64,000 nucleotides of DNA from Paracoccus aestuariivivens (GCF_009711225.1 NZ_WMIE01000011.1:24141-88140); one strand, 5' to 3'. Positions 53,852 to 62,113 are shown, counted from the first letter of the stretch. Notes: generated from the sequence alone by a model not told the origin. Numbers and translations: made by a program.

Positions 53852-55741
53852 ATGGCCGATCACCCCGATCCCGCGCCCGAGGCCATATCCGGTCCCAGCT
53901 TCCGCGAGATCGCTTTACCCTTCTGGTCTGGCTCGGCTCGGCGCATCGCTTGGGCGCTGACTTTGGGCGTCGTTGTGGTGGTCTCGGCCAATGTCGGCGT
54001 GCTTTTCGCGATCAACCGCTGGAGCAAGAGCTTCTTCGACACGCTCGATCAGCGTCAGATCGAGGCGATCCCGCGGATGATCCTGATCTTTCTGGCGCTG
54101 CTCGGCCTGAGTGCGGTGATCAATTACGGCATGGTGCGGCTGCGCATGGGGCTGCAAGCGGAATGGCGGCGCTGGCTGACCAGTCGGCTGATCGGCCGCT
54201 GGCTGGGCGAGCGAACCTATTACAAGCTCGAGGTCGCCTCGACCGGCGTCGATGTCCCCGAGGCCCGCATGTCCGATGATTTGAAGCAGTCCCTGACCCC
54301 GGTGGTGGACCTGTCGGTCGGGCTTTTCAATGCAACTCTGGCAACGATCACATTCATTGGCGTTCTGGCTTTGGTCGGGCGCGAGGTGCAGATCCCGCGG
54401 CAGGGCGGGGTGTTGACCATCCCCTATGGGTTTGTTCTGGCGGCCGTATGTTATGCACTGGTCATGTCCTGCCTGACTTGGGTGATTGGCCGCCCGCTGA
54501 TCGCGGCGGTCGAGGAACAAAACTCCGCCGAAGCCGATCTGCGCTTTGAACTCACCCGCGTGCGCGAAAGCGCGGAATCCATCGCGCTGATCAAGGGCGA
54601 AGATGAGGAAAAGCGCCGCCTGACCGGCTCACTCACGCGACTCGCGACGGCGATCTGGATCATCGGCGCGAACCACGGCCGCATCACCATCCTGACCAAT
54701 ATGAGCGCGATCCTGCTTCCGGTGATCCCGCTGCTGATCGGGGCTCCGAAATATATTCAGGGCGGCATGTCCTTGGGCGAGTTGATGCAGGTCTCGGCGG
54801 CTTTTGTGCAGGTCCAGATGGCCTTCAACTGGGTGATGGACAATTTCATCGTGCTGGCCAGTTGGCGGGCGGCGGCGAACCGGCTCTCGGTGCTGATCGG
54901 CGGCATGGATGAGTTGGAGCGCACCATTCACGGCCCCGACGACACCCTGATCGAGCTGCGCGAGGATGACGGACAGGAGTTGCGCCTGATCGGGCTGGAG
55001 GTGCGGCGCGACGATGGCATCGTGGTGATCGACGAGGCCGAAGGCGTCATCACGCGCGGCGAACGCGTGCTGGTTGGCGGTGAATCCGGCACCGGGAAAA
55101 GCACGCTGATCAGGGCGATCGCCGGGCTTTGGCCTTGGGGCAGCGGCCAGATCATCATCCCGAAAAGCTGGCACATCATGTTCCTGCCGCAGACGCCCTA
55201 TCTGCCGCTAGGAAGTCTGCGCGGTTGCCTGAGCTACCCGAACCCGCCCGAGACGCTTTCTGACTCCGATGCCGCGCGCGTCCTCGACCGGGTCGGTCTG
55301 TCGCATTTCCAGCCGCGCCTTGATGACGAGGACCGCTGGAGCCATGTCCTGTCCGGCGGCGAGCGCCAGCGCATCGCCTTTGCCCGCGTGCTGCTGGAAC
55401 GGCCAGATCTTGTGGTGATGGATGAGGCGACCTCGGCTTTGGATGACGATAGCCAGTCCCGTGTGATGCAGGCGCTGGTTGAGGAACTGCCCGAGGCCGC
55501 GCTGATCAGCGTGGCGCATCGTCCGGGGTTAGATGCCTATCATTCCCGCAGGTTAGAGCTGAAACGGTTGGATGGCGGTGTCCGGCTGGTCAAGGGCGAC
55601 CGCATCGGGCGACGGCTCGACACGCGGTTCGGCCGGTTGTTCAACACTTTCGGGCGCATTCAGCGAGTGGAGAAGGCGGTGAAAGGCCCTGCGCCTGTCC
55701 CGGATCCGCGCGGCAAGCTGCCGGGAACACATGATCCCTAG
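53852..55741 (+). CDS. ABC transporter, SbmA/YddA-type transmembrane domain fused to ATPase
   Basis: A 629-residue inner-membrane protein: an ABCD-like/SbmA_BacA transmembrane region (about 40-370; NRWSKSFFDTLDQRQIEAIP, YRSL-type core) and a C-terminal ATPase (Walker A GGESGTGKST, signature LSGGERQRI, Walker B LVVMDEATSALD). YddA-type proteins may move peptides or lipids. It starts 8 bases after ligD and converges on the second Ku gene, so it probably shares the ligD transcript. Confidence 0.9.
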   Translation: MADHPDPAPEAISGPSFREIALPFWSGSARRIAWALTLGVVVVVSANVGVLFAINRWSKSFFDTLDQRQIEAIPRMILIFLALLGLSAVINYGMVRLRMGLQAEWRRWLTSRLIGRWLGERTYYKLEVASTGVDVPEARMSDDLKQSLTPVVDLSVGLFNATLATITFIGVLALVGREVQIPRQGGVLTIPYGFVLAAVCYALVMSCLTWVIGRPLIAAVEEQNSAEADLRFELTRVRESAESIALIKGEDEEKRRLTGSLTRLATAIWIIGANHGRITILTNMSAILLPVIPLLIGAPKYIQGGMSLGELMQVSAAFVQVQMAFNWVMDNFIVLASWRAAANRLSVLIGGMDELERTIHGPDDTLIELREDDGQELRLIGLEVRRDDGIVVIDEAEGVITRGERVLVGGESGTGKSTLIRAIAGLWPWGSGQIIIPKSWHIMFLPQTPYLPLGSLRGCLSYPNPPETLSDSDAARVLDRVGLSHFQPRLDDEDRWSHVLSGGERQRIAFARVLLERPDLVVMDEATSALDDDSQSRVMQALVEELPEAALISVAHRPGLDAYHSRRLELKRLDGGVRLVKGDRIGRRLDTRFGRLFNTFGRIQRVEKAVKGPAPVPDPRGKLPGTHDP

Positions 55742-55744
55742 AAA

Positions 55745-56542
55745 TCACTTGCCCTTCCGCTCGGCGGCGATGCTTTTCTTCAACGCGTCCATGATATTGA
55801 TGACATTTCCGGGTTTTTCGGTCGGTGCGGCGGCAGGCTTGGCCTTCTTGCGGGATTTGTTCTTCGAGGCGATCAGTTCCAGCAGGTTTTCCTGCACCGG
55901 GTCCCGAACAAGGCCCGGATTCCAATCGACCATGTGTTGTCCGATCAGGTCAGTCACCAGTTTCATTAGCGCCGGATCGGGCTTGGTCTTGCCGGGCTTG
56001 TCGAAGTAATCCCCCTCATCCCTGACTTCGTCGCCATAGCGCAGGGTCCAGAGGATGATGCCATTGTCCTTTGGCTCAAGCATCACGGCGCGTTCGCGAC
56101 GGTAAAGGACCAGTCGCGCGATCCCGACCATCTTTGTCGCCGCCATGGCATCGCGGATAACCGAAAACGCCTCTTCCCCGATCGCATCCGACGGGGTCAG
56201 GTAATGCGGCTTGTGGTAATAGATCCAAGCGATGGACTGGCTCGGCACGAACATCTCGATATCGATGCTGCGGGTGCTGTCCAGTGCTACGGCGTCAAGC
56301 TCGTCATCTTCGATCAGGATGTGGTCGTTCTCGCCTCGGGGATAGCCCTTGGCCTGATCGTCGTCTGACACGGGCTTTCCGCTGACCTCGTCGACGAACT
56401 GGCTCACCACGCGATGTCCGGTCTTGGCGTTCAGCGTATGGAAGCGGAGCTTCTCGCCTTCGGTCGTGGCCGGCATCATGGTGACCGGACAGGTCACCAG
56501 TGAGAGTTTCAAATAACCTTTCCAGAAAACGCGCGTGGCCAT
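55745..56542 (-). CDS. ku: Ku protein, second copy
   Basis: A 265-residue Ku paralogue (WKGYLKLSLVTCPVTMMPAT, FHTLNAKTGHRVVSQFVDE, LWTLRYGDEVRDEGDYF) with a Lys-rich C-terminus. It is clearly diverged from the copy at 50646. It is the last gene of a minus-strand run of three very small proteins. Two or more Ku genes per genome are known in rhizobia, where they can form different dimers or act under different stresses. Confidence 0.93.
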   Translation of the reverse strand: MATRVFWKGYLKLSLVTCPVTMMPATTEGEKLRFHTLNAKTGHRVVSQFVDEVSGKPVSDDDQAKGYPRGENDHILIEDDELDAVALDSTRSIDIEMFVPSQSIAWIYYHKPHYLTPSDAIGEEAFSVIRDAMAATKMVGIARLVLYRRERAVMLEPKDNGIILWTLRYGDEVRDEGDYFDKPGKTKPDPALMKLVTDLIGQHMVDWNPGLVRDPVQENLLELIASKNKSRKKAKPAAAPTEKPGNVINIMDALKKSIAAERKGK

Positions 56543-56546
56543 CGGC

Positions 56547-56789
56547 CTAGTTTTCCGGCGGGCTGCCCGCTGCCGGGGTGCCAGCGGGCGGAGGCGCGGT
56601 GGGGACAGGGACGCCGCCGCCTGCAGGCGTCTCGGACGCGACAGTTCGGCTGACATCGTCCTTGGCGACCGGATCCGCGCCCATCCACCAGATCAGCGCA
56701 AGCCCTGCCACAGCTAGCGCCACAATAATGGCGATGATTGCGGCGGCATGACGACGGGCGGCGCGATCGGGTTCGGTGTTATAGGACAT
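56547..56789 (-). CDS. Small single-span membrane protein upstream of Ku
   Basis: An 80-residue protein with one membrane helix (AAAIIAIIVALAVAGLALIW) after a charged N-terminus, then a Pro/Ala/Gly-rich external tail (GGGVPVPTAPPPAGTPAAG). GAGGGAGCG precedes the ATG. It ends 5 bases before the Ku start, so co-translation is likely. Function unknown. Confidence 0.75.
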   Translation of the reverse strand: MSYNTEPDRAARRHAAAIIAIIVALAVAGLALIWWMGADPVAKDDVSRTVASETPAGGGVPVPTAPPPAGTPAAGSPPEN

Positions 56790-56807
56790 CGGGGCGCTCC
56801 CTCTGCG

Positions 56808-56885
56808 TCAGAAAATCCCCGTGACGTAAAGCAGGATGATGACGACGACAGGTACGCCCAGAAGCCATGCGACCATACCTTTCAT
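56808..56885 (-). CDS. 25-residue hydrophobic microprotein
   Basis: A tiny ORF whose product is almost entirely one membrane helix (MVAWLLGVPVVVIILLYVTG). Its ATG overlaps the stop of the previous 57-codon gene (ATGA) and AAGGAA precedes it, both good evidence for translation. Similar very small single-helix proteins are common near stress genes in Alphaproteobacteria. It may modulate a membrane protein. Confidence 0.65.
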   Translation of the reverse strand: MKGMVAWLLGVPVVVIILLYVTGIF

Positions 56886-57055
56886 TTTGTGTTCCTTTCT
56901 TCTTCCTTTTCGGGACGGTGATCAGGTGATGGTTTAGGTTTAGCCTTGCCACCCGTCGGCATCCGCCGTTCGCGCTCCATTCCTGACGGATAGGTCGTGC
57001 GCTCCTGTGCGGGGTGATTGGGCAGATGCTGCTCGTCGTCTTTGGGGTTTTGCAT
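56882..57055 (-). CDS. 57-residue hydrophilic small protein
   Basis: A highly charged, Pro-rich and probably disordered protein (HLPNHPAQERTTYPSGMERE then a Lys/Glu-rich end). ATG 57055 has AGGAG nearby. It is first in the run to the second Ku gene and translationally coupled to the microprotein. No family recognised. Confidence 0.6.
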   Translation of the reverse strand: MQNPKDDEQHLPNHPAQERTTYPSGMERERRMPTGGKAKPKPSPDHRPEKEEERNTK

Positions 57056-57094
57056 CGCTTCTCCTGTTCGCGGCGGAAGTCGTTGTCGCGGATC

Positions 57095-57119
57095 AACCGG
57101 CAGAAGGCGGAAATGTTCG
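57095..57119 (-). promoter_or_regulatory. Weak candidate EcfG promoter of the small-protein/Ku run
   Basis: On the minus strand CGAAC (57119-57115), 17 bases, GTT (57097-57095), one mismatch from GGAAC, about 40 bases before ATG 57055. Confidence 0.35.
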
Positions 57120-57145
57120 CAAAAAATTTCGAGATCAGAATGCCG

Positions 57146-57171
57146 GGAACATTCTGGCGTGATGCCCGGTT
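57146..57171 (+). promoter_or_regulatory. Candidate EcfG promoter of the host-attachment gene
   Basis: GGAAC (57146-57150), 18 bases, GTT (57169-57171), about 67 bases before ATG 57238. Confidence 0.55.
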
Positions 57172-57237
57172 TGCACCGTCCCGCAACCGGACTTGGTAGA
57201 GGTCCCGACACGTCCTCGACATATAAGGAGAAACAGC

Positions 57238-57641
57238 ATGGCACGCATATTGAACAACGGCACATGGGTTCTGGTGGCCGATGGCGAAAAGGCCCTGTTT
57301 CTCGAGAATGAAGGTGACGCGGAATATCCGGCCATCAAGGTGCGCGGCAAGGAAACCCAAGCCAATCCCCCTGACCGTGAGCAATCGACAAGCCGACCGG
57401 GTCGGCAACATCAATGCGTAGGTTCGGCGCGCCGGCCTATGAGGAAACCGATTGGCATCAGTTGGAAAAAGAGCGTTTTGGCCGGCACCTCGCCGAATTG
57501 CTTTACGACCATGCCGAGCAGCAGAATTTTGCACGCATCATTCTTGTTGCCGCGCCCGAAGTTCTGGCCGAAATCCGGGCGCAACTGCATCAGACGGTCG
57601 CAGAGCGCGTTGTCGCAGAAATCCCCTTGGCCTCCCCCTGA
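57238..57641 (+). pseudogene. Host-attachment family (baeRF-like) protein, frameshifted
   Basis: The N-terminal half, from ATG 57238 (AAGGAG nearby), matches the family opening MARILNNGTWVLVADGEKAL followed by RGKETQANPPDREQ. Near 57400-57415 the frame shifts and the rest continues as AYEETDWHQLEKERFGRHLA and RIILVAAPEVLAEIRAQLHQ, ending at 57641. A single indel in a Gly/Arg-rich stretch explains it. The EcfG-type promoter is still present. 57642-58102 contains no gene I can support. Confidence 0.8.
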
Positions 57642-58102
57642 CCGGCAGGTGTTTTCGATCGATCATACGGTTCTACCCGAAGGCGACATTTTGGCCGATC
57701 CCACAACGCCTATTGTCCAACTCGAGAAAGCCCATGTCTTGCGCGGACTGAATATGCGCGAGTGCCGATTAGGGTTGCCTACTCGTGAGACCACACACCA
57801 ACTGGATGCATCTCGAGCCAGCGTGGAAGGCAGACGTTCAGCCAATTGGGCAAGCATCCGGCGTCAGAGATGGCGATTATCTATCAATATACCAGATCCG
57901 GTAACTGGGCATGAACGAACTGGCAGGTTATCTTGCACAAGATCGTTGTTCATTGGCTAGCACGCAGTTCTATGGAGGATTCCTCGCTCGGCGCATTGCT
58001 ATTGCACCAGACCCTGCCGCTCGAACATTGCAAGCAAGAGGTCTTCGCTTGGCAGGATCGGGGAACCGTCCTATCTACGTGTTGTTCTCGGGTGACTTGG
58101 AA

Positions 58103-58906
58103 TTAAGCGGCCGCAATTCCCTCTTTCGACGAAAAGAATATCGCCTGGCTAAGCGCTGAGGCGACCTGTTCCTCGCTATAGGGCTTCTGGAGCAGATAGG
58201 TCGGCTCTGGCCGCTCCCCAGTTAGTAGGCGTTCGGGAAAGGCGGTGATGAAGATGACCGGGATATCTCCCAAATCGCTCAAAAGCTGACTTACGGCTTC
58301 GACGCCCGAAGAGCCGTCGGCAAGCTGGATATCTGATAGGATCACGTCTGGACGCCTGCGGTGGGCCAGATCCACGGCTGCTTTGTGGGTTCGGGCGATT
58401 CCGGTCACCTTATGGCCCATAGCTTGAACGATGTCTTTAAGATCCATCGCAATGATCGTCTCGTCTTCGATGATGAGGACATTGGCAGATAGGGTGTCCG
58501 CGAGCTCCCTTCTAGCTATTGCTACAAGCTCCTCGGCATCGCCCGGACAGATCTCCATGATGCGGGAGATCCGTTCCCAATCCATTTCTTCGATCGTGTG
58601 CAGCAAGAGCGCTTCACGCGAATTCGGCGTCAGGCGGCGCAGAAAGGCCTGTGCATGCATTTCGCGAGCGTTTTCAGGTTGAACTTCGACAGGTTGGCCC
58701 GAACTGTGCCAAAGAGCATGAAAAGTCCGGAACAGGCTGACCCTAATATCGTCTGCCTGGACGAGGTTTGGTTCGGCAAGGATGGCCTCCAATGTCGCGG
58801 CGGCGTAGTTATCGCCCGCCCTTTGGCTACCCGTAAGCGCGCGGGCATAGCGTCGTAAGTACCGGACTTCTTGGCTGATGGATTGCGCTATATTTGCGGA
58901 TGCCAT
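58103..58906 (-). CDS. phyR: PhyR general stress anti-anti-sigma response regulator
   Basis: A 267-residue protein with the diagnostic PhyR layout: N-terminal sigma-like domain (about 1-130; YLRRYARALTGSQRAGDNY, RLTPNSREALLLHTIEEMDW) and C-terminal receiver (about 140-260; NVLIIEDETIIAMDLKDIVQ, phospho-acceptor Asp in VILSDIQLADG, Lys in QKPYSEEQ). On phosphorylation the sigma-like domain captures NepR and frees EcfG. It lies about 10 kb from nepR-ecfG rather than beside them and has its own EcfG-like promoter, giving positive feedback. Confidence 0.95.
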   Translation of the reverse strand: MASANIAQSISQEVRYLRRYARALTGSQRAGDNYAAATLEAILAEPNLVQADDIRVSLFRTFHALWHSSGQPVEVQPENAREMHAQAFLRRLTPNSREALLLHTIEEMDWERISRIMEICPGDAEELVAIARRELADTLSANVLIIEDETIIAMDLKDIVQAMGHKVTGIARTHKAAVDLAHRRRPDVILSDIQLADGSSGVEAVSQLLSDLGDIPVIFITAFPERLLTGERPEPTYLLQKPYSEEQVASALSQAIFFSSKEGIAAA

Positions 58907-58940
58907 GGTAACCTCTGTGCTCTCGTTTTTATCGGTTTAC

Positions 58941-58966
58941 AACGCGCCCCTTGGCGTTTTGTTTCC
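58941..58966 (-). promoter_or_regulatory. Candidate EcfG promoter of phyR
   Basis: On the minus strand GGAAA (58966-58962), 17 bases, CGTT, 34 bases before the PhyR ATG. One mismatch in the -35 (GGAAA for GGAAC) but a full -10. Nothing else is recognised in 58907-59234. Confidence 0.55.
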
Positions 58967-59234
58967 TTGTCCAACGGTCACGGGCTTCATGGAACCGGGA
59001 GCCTATGCGCGCGTTATTTTGGCCTAACGATCACCATGATCACTAATCCACGCGTAGTTCTGATCCATCTTTTTCACGGGTCGTATCATGACCCTGATTT
59101 TGGCTCGGAGCCAACTCTTGGGCGCAACGTTCACATCGGCTCGTGCCTCTGGGTTCCTGCTGGGGGTACCCGCCGTCTTGTTGAACTGGGTAAATTTGCG
59201 GTCGAACCCGCCAATAAGGCTGGGTGTGCGCGGG

Positions 59235-60227
59235 TTAGTTCTTTTGAAGGAATGCGAGAAGTCGACGCTCGCTGGCCCGGAGGTCGGTAATTTCCGGACA
59301 GGTTATTCCTGTCAGAACGGTTGATCGTTCGGCAGGCGATAGCGCAGCAAGCTCCAGCACGGCTGAATGGATGTACGATTTACGGCAGACGGTCGGGGTG
59401 TTGAACAGCCGTTCTGCCGCAGCATTTGCCAGCATGCGTGGTGTCAGGCAGGCATCTGGGGCGAGTTGATCGGCAAGCTCGAACGCCGCAAGTGTGCCGC
59501 CCCAAGTGCGAAAAGTCTTTGCGGTCACGCCTTCGCCCGCGACTTCGGCGAGATAAGAGTTTACATCCTGCGAGTGTACGTTATGCGGCAGGCCATCCTC
59601 ATCAAGATAGGTGAAAAGATTTCGGCCGGGTAGATCACCGATTTCCTGTAGGATGCGATTTAGCCGCTTGTCGCGCAGGACGTGGCGACAAAGCTTGCCA
59701 CCTTTCGCGCGGAATTTCAGCTGTATCACCCCCTTCTCGTTAAGACCGAGATGACGTGTCAGTAGAGTGGATGCGCCGAAGCTACGATTCGCAGCAGTGT
59801 AAGCTACATTGCCGATGCGAAGGCAGGTCCGGTCAATCAGCAAGACCAGCGCCGCAAGGCTGAATGTGCGATCGCCGACATTTCCTTGCAAATCGCGACG
59901 CAGTCTTCTGCGTAACACCGGCAGTGCTTCGGCGAAGGCCACAAGTTGATGGTATTTTGTGCGGGATTGGGTTTCGCTCCAAAGCGGATGGTAGCGATAT
60001 TGTTTTCTGCCACGTTCGTCGCGTCCTGTTGCCTGCAAATGGCCGTCGGGCAGCGAGCATATCCATACATCGTAATAGGCGGGCGGTACGGCTAAAGCCT
60101 TGATCCTCGCAATCTCCTCGCGATCCAATGTTTCGCCTGCAGGGCCGAGATAGCTGAACCCCTTACCGACCCTTCGGCGGGAAATGCCCGGTTCACTATC
60201 CGAGACGAAAACGAGCTGTGCCGGCAT
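59235..60227 (-). CDS. DNA topoisomerase IB
   Basis: A 330-residue poxvirus-like type IB topoisomerase that relaxes supercoils through a 3'-phosphotyrosine. N-terminal domain (GKGFSYLGPAGETLDREEIA, PPAYYDVWICS), catalytic core with LRIGNVAYT, KFRAKGGKLCRHVL and TFRTWGGTLAAFE, and the active-site tyrosine in VCRKSYIHSAVLE. Such enzymes are often part of alphaproteobacterial stress loci with Ku and PRC-barrel genes. A small membrane protein gene precedes it by 3 bases. Confidence 0.94.
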   Translation of the reverse strand: MPAQLVFVSDSEPGISRRRVGKGFSYLGPAGETLDREEIARIKALAVPPAYYDVWICSLPDGHLQATGRDERGRKQYRYHPLWSETQSRTKYHQLVAFAEALPVLRRRLRRDLQGNVGDRTFSLAALVLLIDRTCLRIGNVAYTAANRSFGASTLLTRHLGLNEKGVIQLKFRAKGGKLCRHVLRDKRLNRILQEIGDLPGRNLFTYLDEDGLPHNVHSQDVNSYLAEVAGEGVTAKTFRTWGGTLAAFELADQLAPDACLTPRMLANAAAERLFNTPTVCRKSYIHSAVLELAALSPAERSTVLTGITCPEITDLRASERRLLAFLQKN

Positions 60228-60230
60228 ATT

Positions 60231-60446
60231 TCAGTAATTGGCTGGAGGATCACTGGCCGGAAAGGATTCATCGGCCTGTTCGTCGACCATGTCCCAATCC
60301 TCGGGAGGCTCATCCATCGCCTCTGGGCCGGCGTCGCGGACGTGTTCCAGTTTCGGAACGGGTCGCGCCCGCAGAGCGTCCAGTGCGGCTTTTAGCAGGA
60401 AACCGGCAGCAATGCCCAAACCAAGGCGCAGTATTTGGCTTCTCAT
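60231..60446 (-). CDS. Small membrane protein with DESFPASDPP tail
   Basis: A 71-residue protein: one N-terminal hydrophobic helix (ILRLGLGIAAGFLLKAAL), then an acidic tail ending DEQADESFPASDPPANY. The DESFPASDPP motif recurs in small stress-related alphaproteobacterial proteins of unknown function. It abuts topoisomerase IB and is probably co-transcribed with it. Confidence 0.75.
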   Translation of the reverse strand: MRSQILRLGLGIAAGFLLKAALDALRARPVPKLEHVRDAGPEAMDEPPEDWDMVDEQADESFPASDPPANY

Positions 60447-60460
60447 TATAGGCTCCTAAT

Positions 60461-60730
60461 TCAGATCATTGGCATGCCGGCAGTGGCGGCGATGTTGGCA
60501 CCTGAAAGCTCGACATCGGCTCGGCCAGCAGCACATAGCTTGAGGCCAGTTCGACCGGTTGCGTGAGCCGCTTCAGCGGGTATTTTCACTAAATCTCGTG
60601 ACCTATTCGGGCGGGAAGCTTGCGGGTAGCAGGGGTGTCCAAACCGACCCGGGGGCCATGGCATTTCGCCGCGTTTGGCGGATAGGACGGCGCCTGCAGC
60701 TTTTTGTTGGACCTTCGATTTGGCAGGCAT
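60461..60730 (-). pseudogene. DUF3008 N-terminus joined to the C-terminal remnant of a stress SDR
   Basis: The first 22 codons (MPAKSKVQQKAAGAVLSAKR) are the start of a DUF3008 protein. From about 60667 the sequence is instead the end of an SDR, readable over three frames as NAMAPGSVWTPLLPASFPPE, then an in-frame stop, then PLKRLTQPVELASSYVLLAE and SGANIAATAGMPMI. A deletion has joined two genes and the SDR part has since gathered one stop and two frameshifts. The encoded 89-codon frame is not a functional protein of either family. Confidence 0.75.
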
Positions 60731-60753
60731 GGAGATGTTATCCTTACGGAATA

Positions 60754-60777
60754 GCGGCGCTGAGCCTCCAACGCCGC
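60754..60777 (-). terminator. Hairpin after the PRC-barrel gene at 60788
   Basis: GCGGCG (60754-60759) and CGCCGC (60772-60777) form a short stem 11 bases past the minus-strand stop. No clear T-run. Confidence 0.35.
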
Positions 60778-60787
60778 CAAGTCACGG

Positions 60788-61084
60788 TCAGTGGTGATGC
60801 TCGGGCAGGGCCATTAGCGCCTCTTTGTTGTGACATATGACGCCGTGAACAGCGCCGGTTTCACTCCGTATGAAGTCGATCTCGCTGACCCGGATCGCCA
60901 CGGGTTTCGCTCCTATGCCTAGAAATCCACCCACGTCGATGATTGCTTCGGCGCCGGCACCGGTGCCATGCAGATGCGAAAGCATACCGACGCTTTCGTC
61001 GCCCGGTCCGTAGATGGTGGCACCCGACAGCCCAGCGTCGGTAAGTTCACTTTCATTCAGGCGTTGATGCAATGTGTGGTCCAT
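60788..61084 (-). CDS. Cytoplasmic PRC-barrel domain protein
   Basis: A 98-residue single PRC-barrel (GATIYGPGDESVGMLSHLHG, then AIIDVGGFLGIGAKPVAIRV) with a typical C-terminal NKEALMALPEHHH. ATG 61084 has a very good AGGAGGA site; no signal peptide. Probably co-transcribed with the PRC-barrel gene just upstream (61185-61529). Confidence 0.87.
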   Translation of the reverse strand: MDHTLHQRLNESELTDAGLSGATIYGPGDESVGMLSHLHGTGAGAEAIIDVGGFLGIGAKPVAIRVSEIDFIRSETGAVHGVICHNKEALMALPEHHH

Positions 61085-61184
61085 ATTTCGTCCTCCTGAT
61101 ATTTGTATGTGCAGATTCGATTTTCGCCCTTCGCTGACTGGTCTGTTCAATGGAAGGTGACGCGGAAGGGGGACCTGCATTGGA

Positions 61185-61529
61185 TCAGACCCAATAGGGC
61201 GGGATACCGTAATATTCGTAGGTTCGGGTTTCCCAGTCGCGGTCCCATCCTTCGCTGCGCACTGGCGCGCCAGTGACCTGCTGCTCGGTCAGATCGGTGA
61301 CAAAGCCACTCAAAGTCGTGTCATAGCGCAGTGTATGCCACGGCACAGGCAAATGCTCTTCGCCGAGACCCAGAAAACCGCCGAAGCCCATCACCGCATA
61401 TGCGACCTTGCCCGAGAGCTTGTCGATCATCAGGTGGTCGATGGTGCCGATATGGCTGCCGTCGCGGCCATAAACCGCTGTACCGTTCACATTGGCCGAG
61501 GAGACCAGCGTTCCAACCGTGTCATTCAT
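61185..61529 (-). CDS. Cytoplasmic PRC-barrel domain protein
   Basis: A 114-residue PRC-barrel protein (GTAVYGRDGSHIGTIDHLMI, then KVAYAVMGFGGFLGLGEEHL) with an aromatic C-terminus (TRTYEYYGIPPYW). This subfamily is a common GSR target in Alphaproteobacteria. It has an EcfG-like promoter and heads a two-gene unit. Confidence 0.9.
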   Translation of the reverse strand: MNDTVGTLVSSANVNGTAVYGRDGSHIGTIDHLMIDKLSGKVAYAVMGFGGFLGLGEEHLPVPWHTLRYDTTLSGFVTDLTEQQVTGAPVRSEGWDRDWETRTYEYYGIPPYWV

Positions 61530-61578
61530 GGCAAAATCCTTTCCGCAGCGGGCTATCCGCCCGTTCTCGAGCGCTGGT

Positions 61579-61604
61579 AACCTACGACTTTGCGGTTTGT
61601 TTCC
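61579..61604 (-). promoter_or_regulatory. Candidate EcfG promoter of the 61529 PRC-barrel gene
   Basis: On the minus strand GGAAA (61604-61600), 18 bases, GTT (61581-61579), 49 bases before the ATG; same GGAAA variant as at phyR. Confidence 0.5.
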
Positions 61605-61621
61605 GTCAAACTCCGAAAAGC

Positions 61622-62113
61622 TTAATCATCTTCATCGGGTCGCATGGAGGGGGTGACCAGAATCCGGATCAGATAGAGAACGATAATCGCCATCACCGTC
61701 GCAATCATCGCAAGTCGCAGGTCACCGGTTCCGCAGCATAGCCCGATAGCCCCGCAAAGCCACATCGAGGCGCCGGTTGTCACACCTCGAATATTAGCGC
61801 CGCTGATCACGATTGAACCAGCAGCTAGAAAAGCGACACCTGCCGTGACTGCTTCTATCAGGCGCAGTGGATCGAGGCGCTGCAGATCGGAATTGTTAGG
61901 TGTGAGATTCATCAACTCCATTGCCACCAGAGTAAAACAGGCGGCAGCGAGTGCGATCAGCATATGGGTGCGCAGACCGGCGGCGCGGGCCTTGACCTCA
62001 CGCTCCCAGCCAATCACGCCGCCGAGCACCACGGCCATGCTCAGGCGCAGCACGGCAACCTCGGTTGGCAGGGTCATAGGGCGGGTGAATTCGGCGGTGA
62101 GTTGCTCGAGCAT
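61622..62113 (-). CDS. MgtC/SapB-family membrane protein
   Basis: A 163-residue inner-membrane protein with the MgtC core: RLSMAVVLGGVIGWEREVKA, RAAGLRTHMLIALAAACFTL and GVAFLAAGSIVISGANIRGV. MgtC proteins help survival under Mg limitation and acid stress and can inhibit ATP synthase. It lacks the soluble C-terminal domain of Salmonella MgtC, like many SapB-type members. No EcfG promoter was found upstream. Confidence 0.92.
   Translation of the reverse strand: MLEQLTAEFTRPMTLPTEVAVLRLSMAVVLGGVIGWEREVKARAAGLRTHMLIALAAACFTLVAMELMNLTPNNSDLQRLDPLRLIEAVTAGVAFLAAGSIVISGANIRGVTTGASMWLCGAIGLCCGTGDLRLAMIATVMAIIVLYLIRILVTPSMRPDEDD

Noticed and set aside
58062..58086. GGAAC-N17-GTT match on the plus strand
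   Set aside because: It points into the 3' end of phyR with no gene to drive; kept as an example of a chance EcfG motif.
57911..58159. An 82-codon plus-strand frame convergent with phyR
   Set aside because: Overlaps the phyR 3' end and shows no family similarity or coding character.
58871..59324. Plus-strand frames between phyR and topoisomerase IB
   Set aside because: They overlap the phyR start, its candidate promoter and the topoisomerase end, and encode nothing recognisable.
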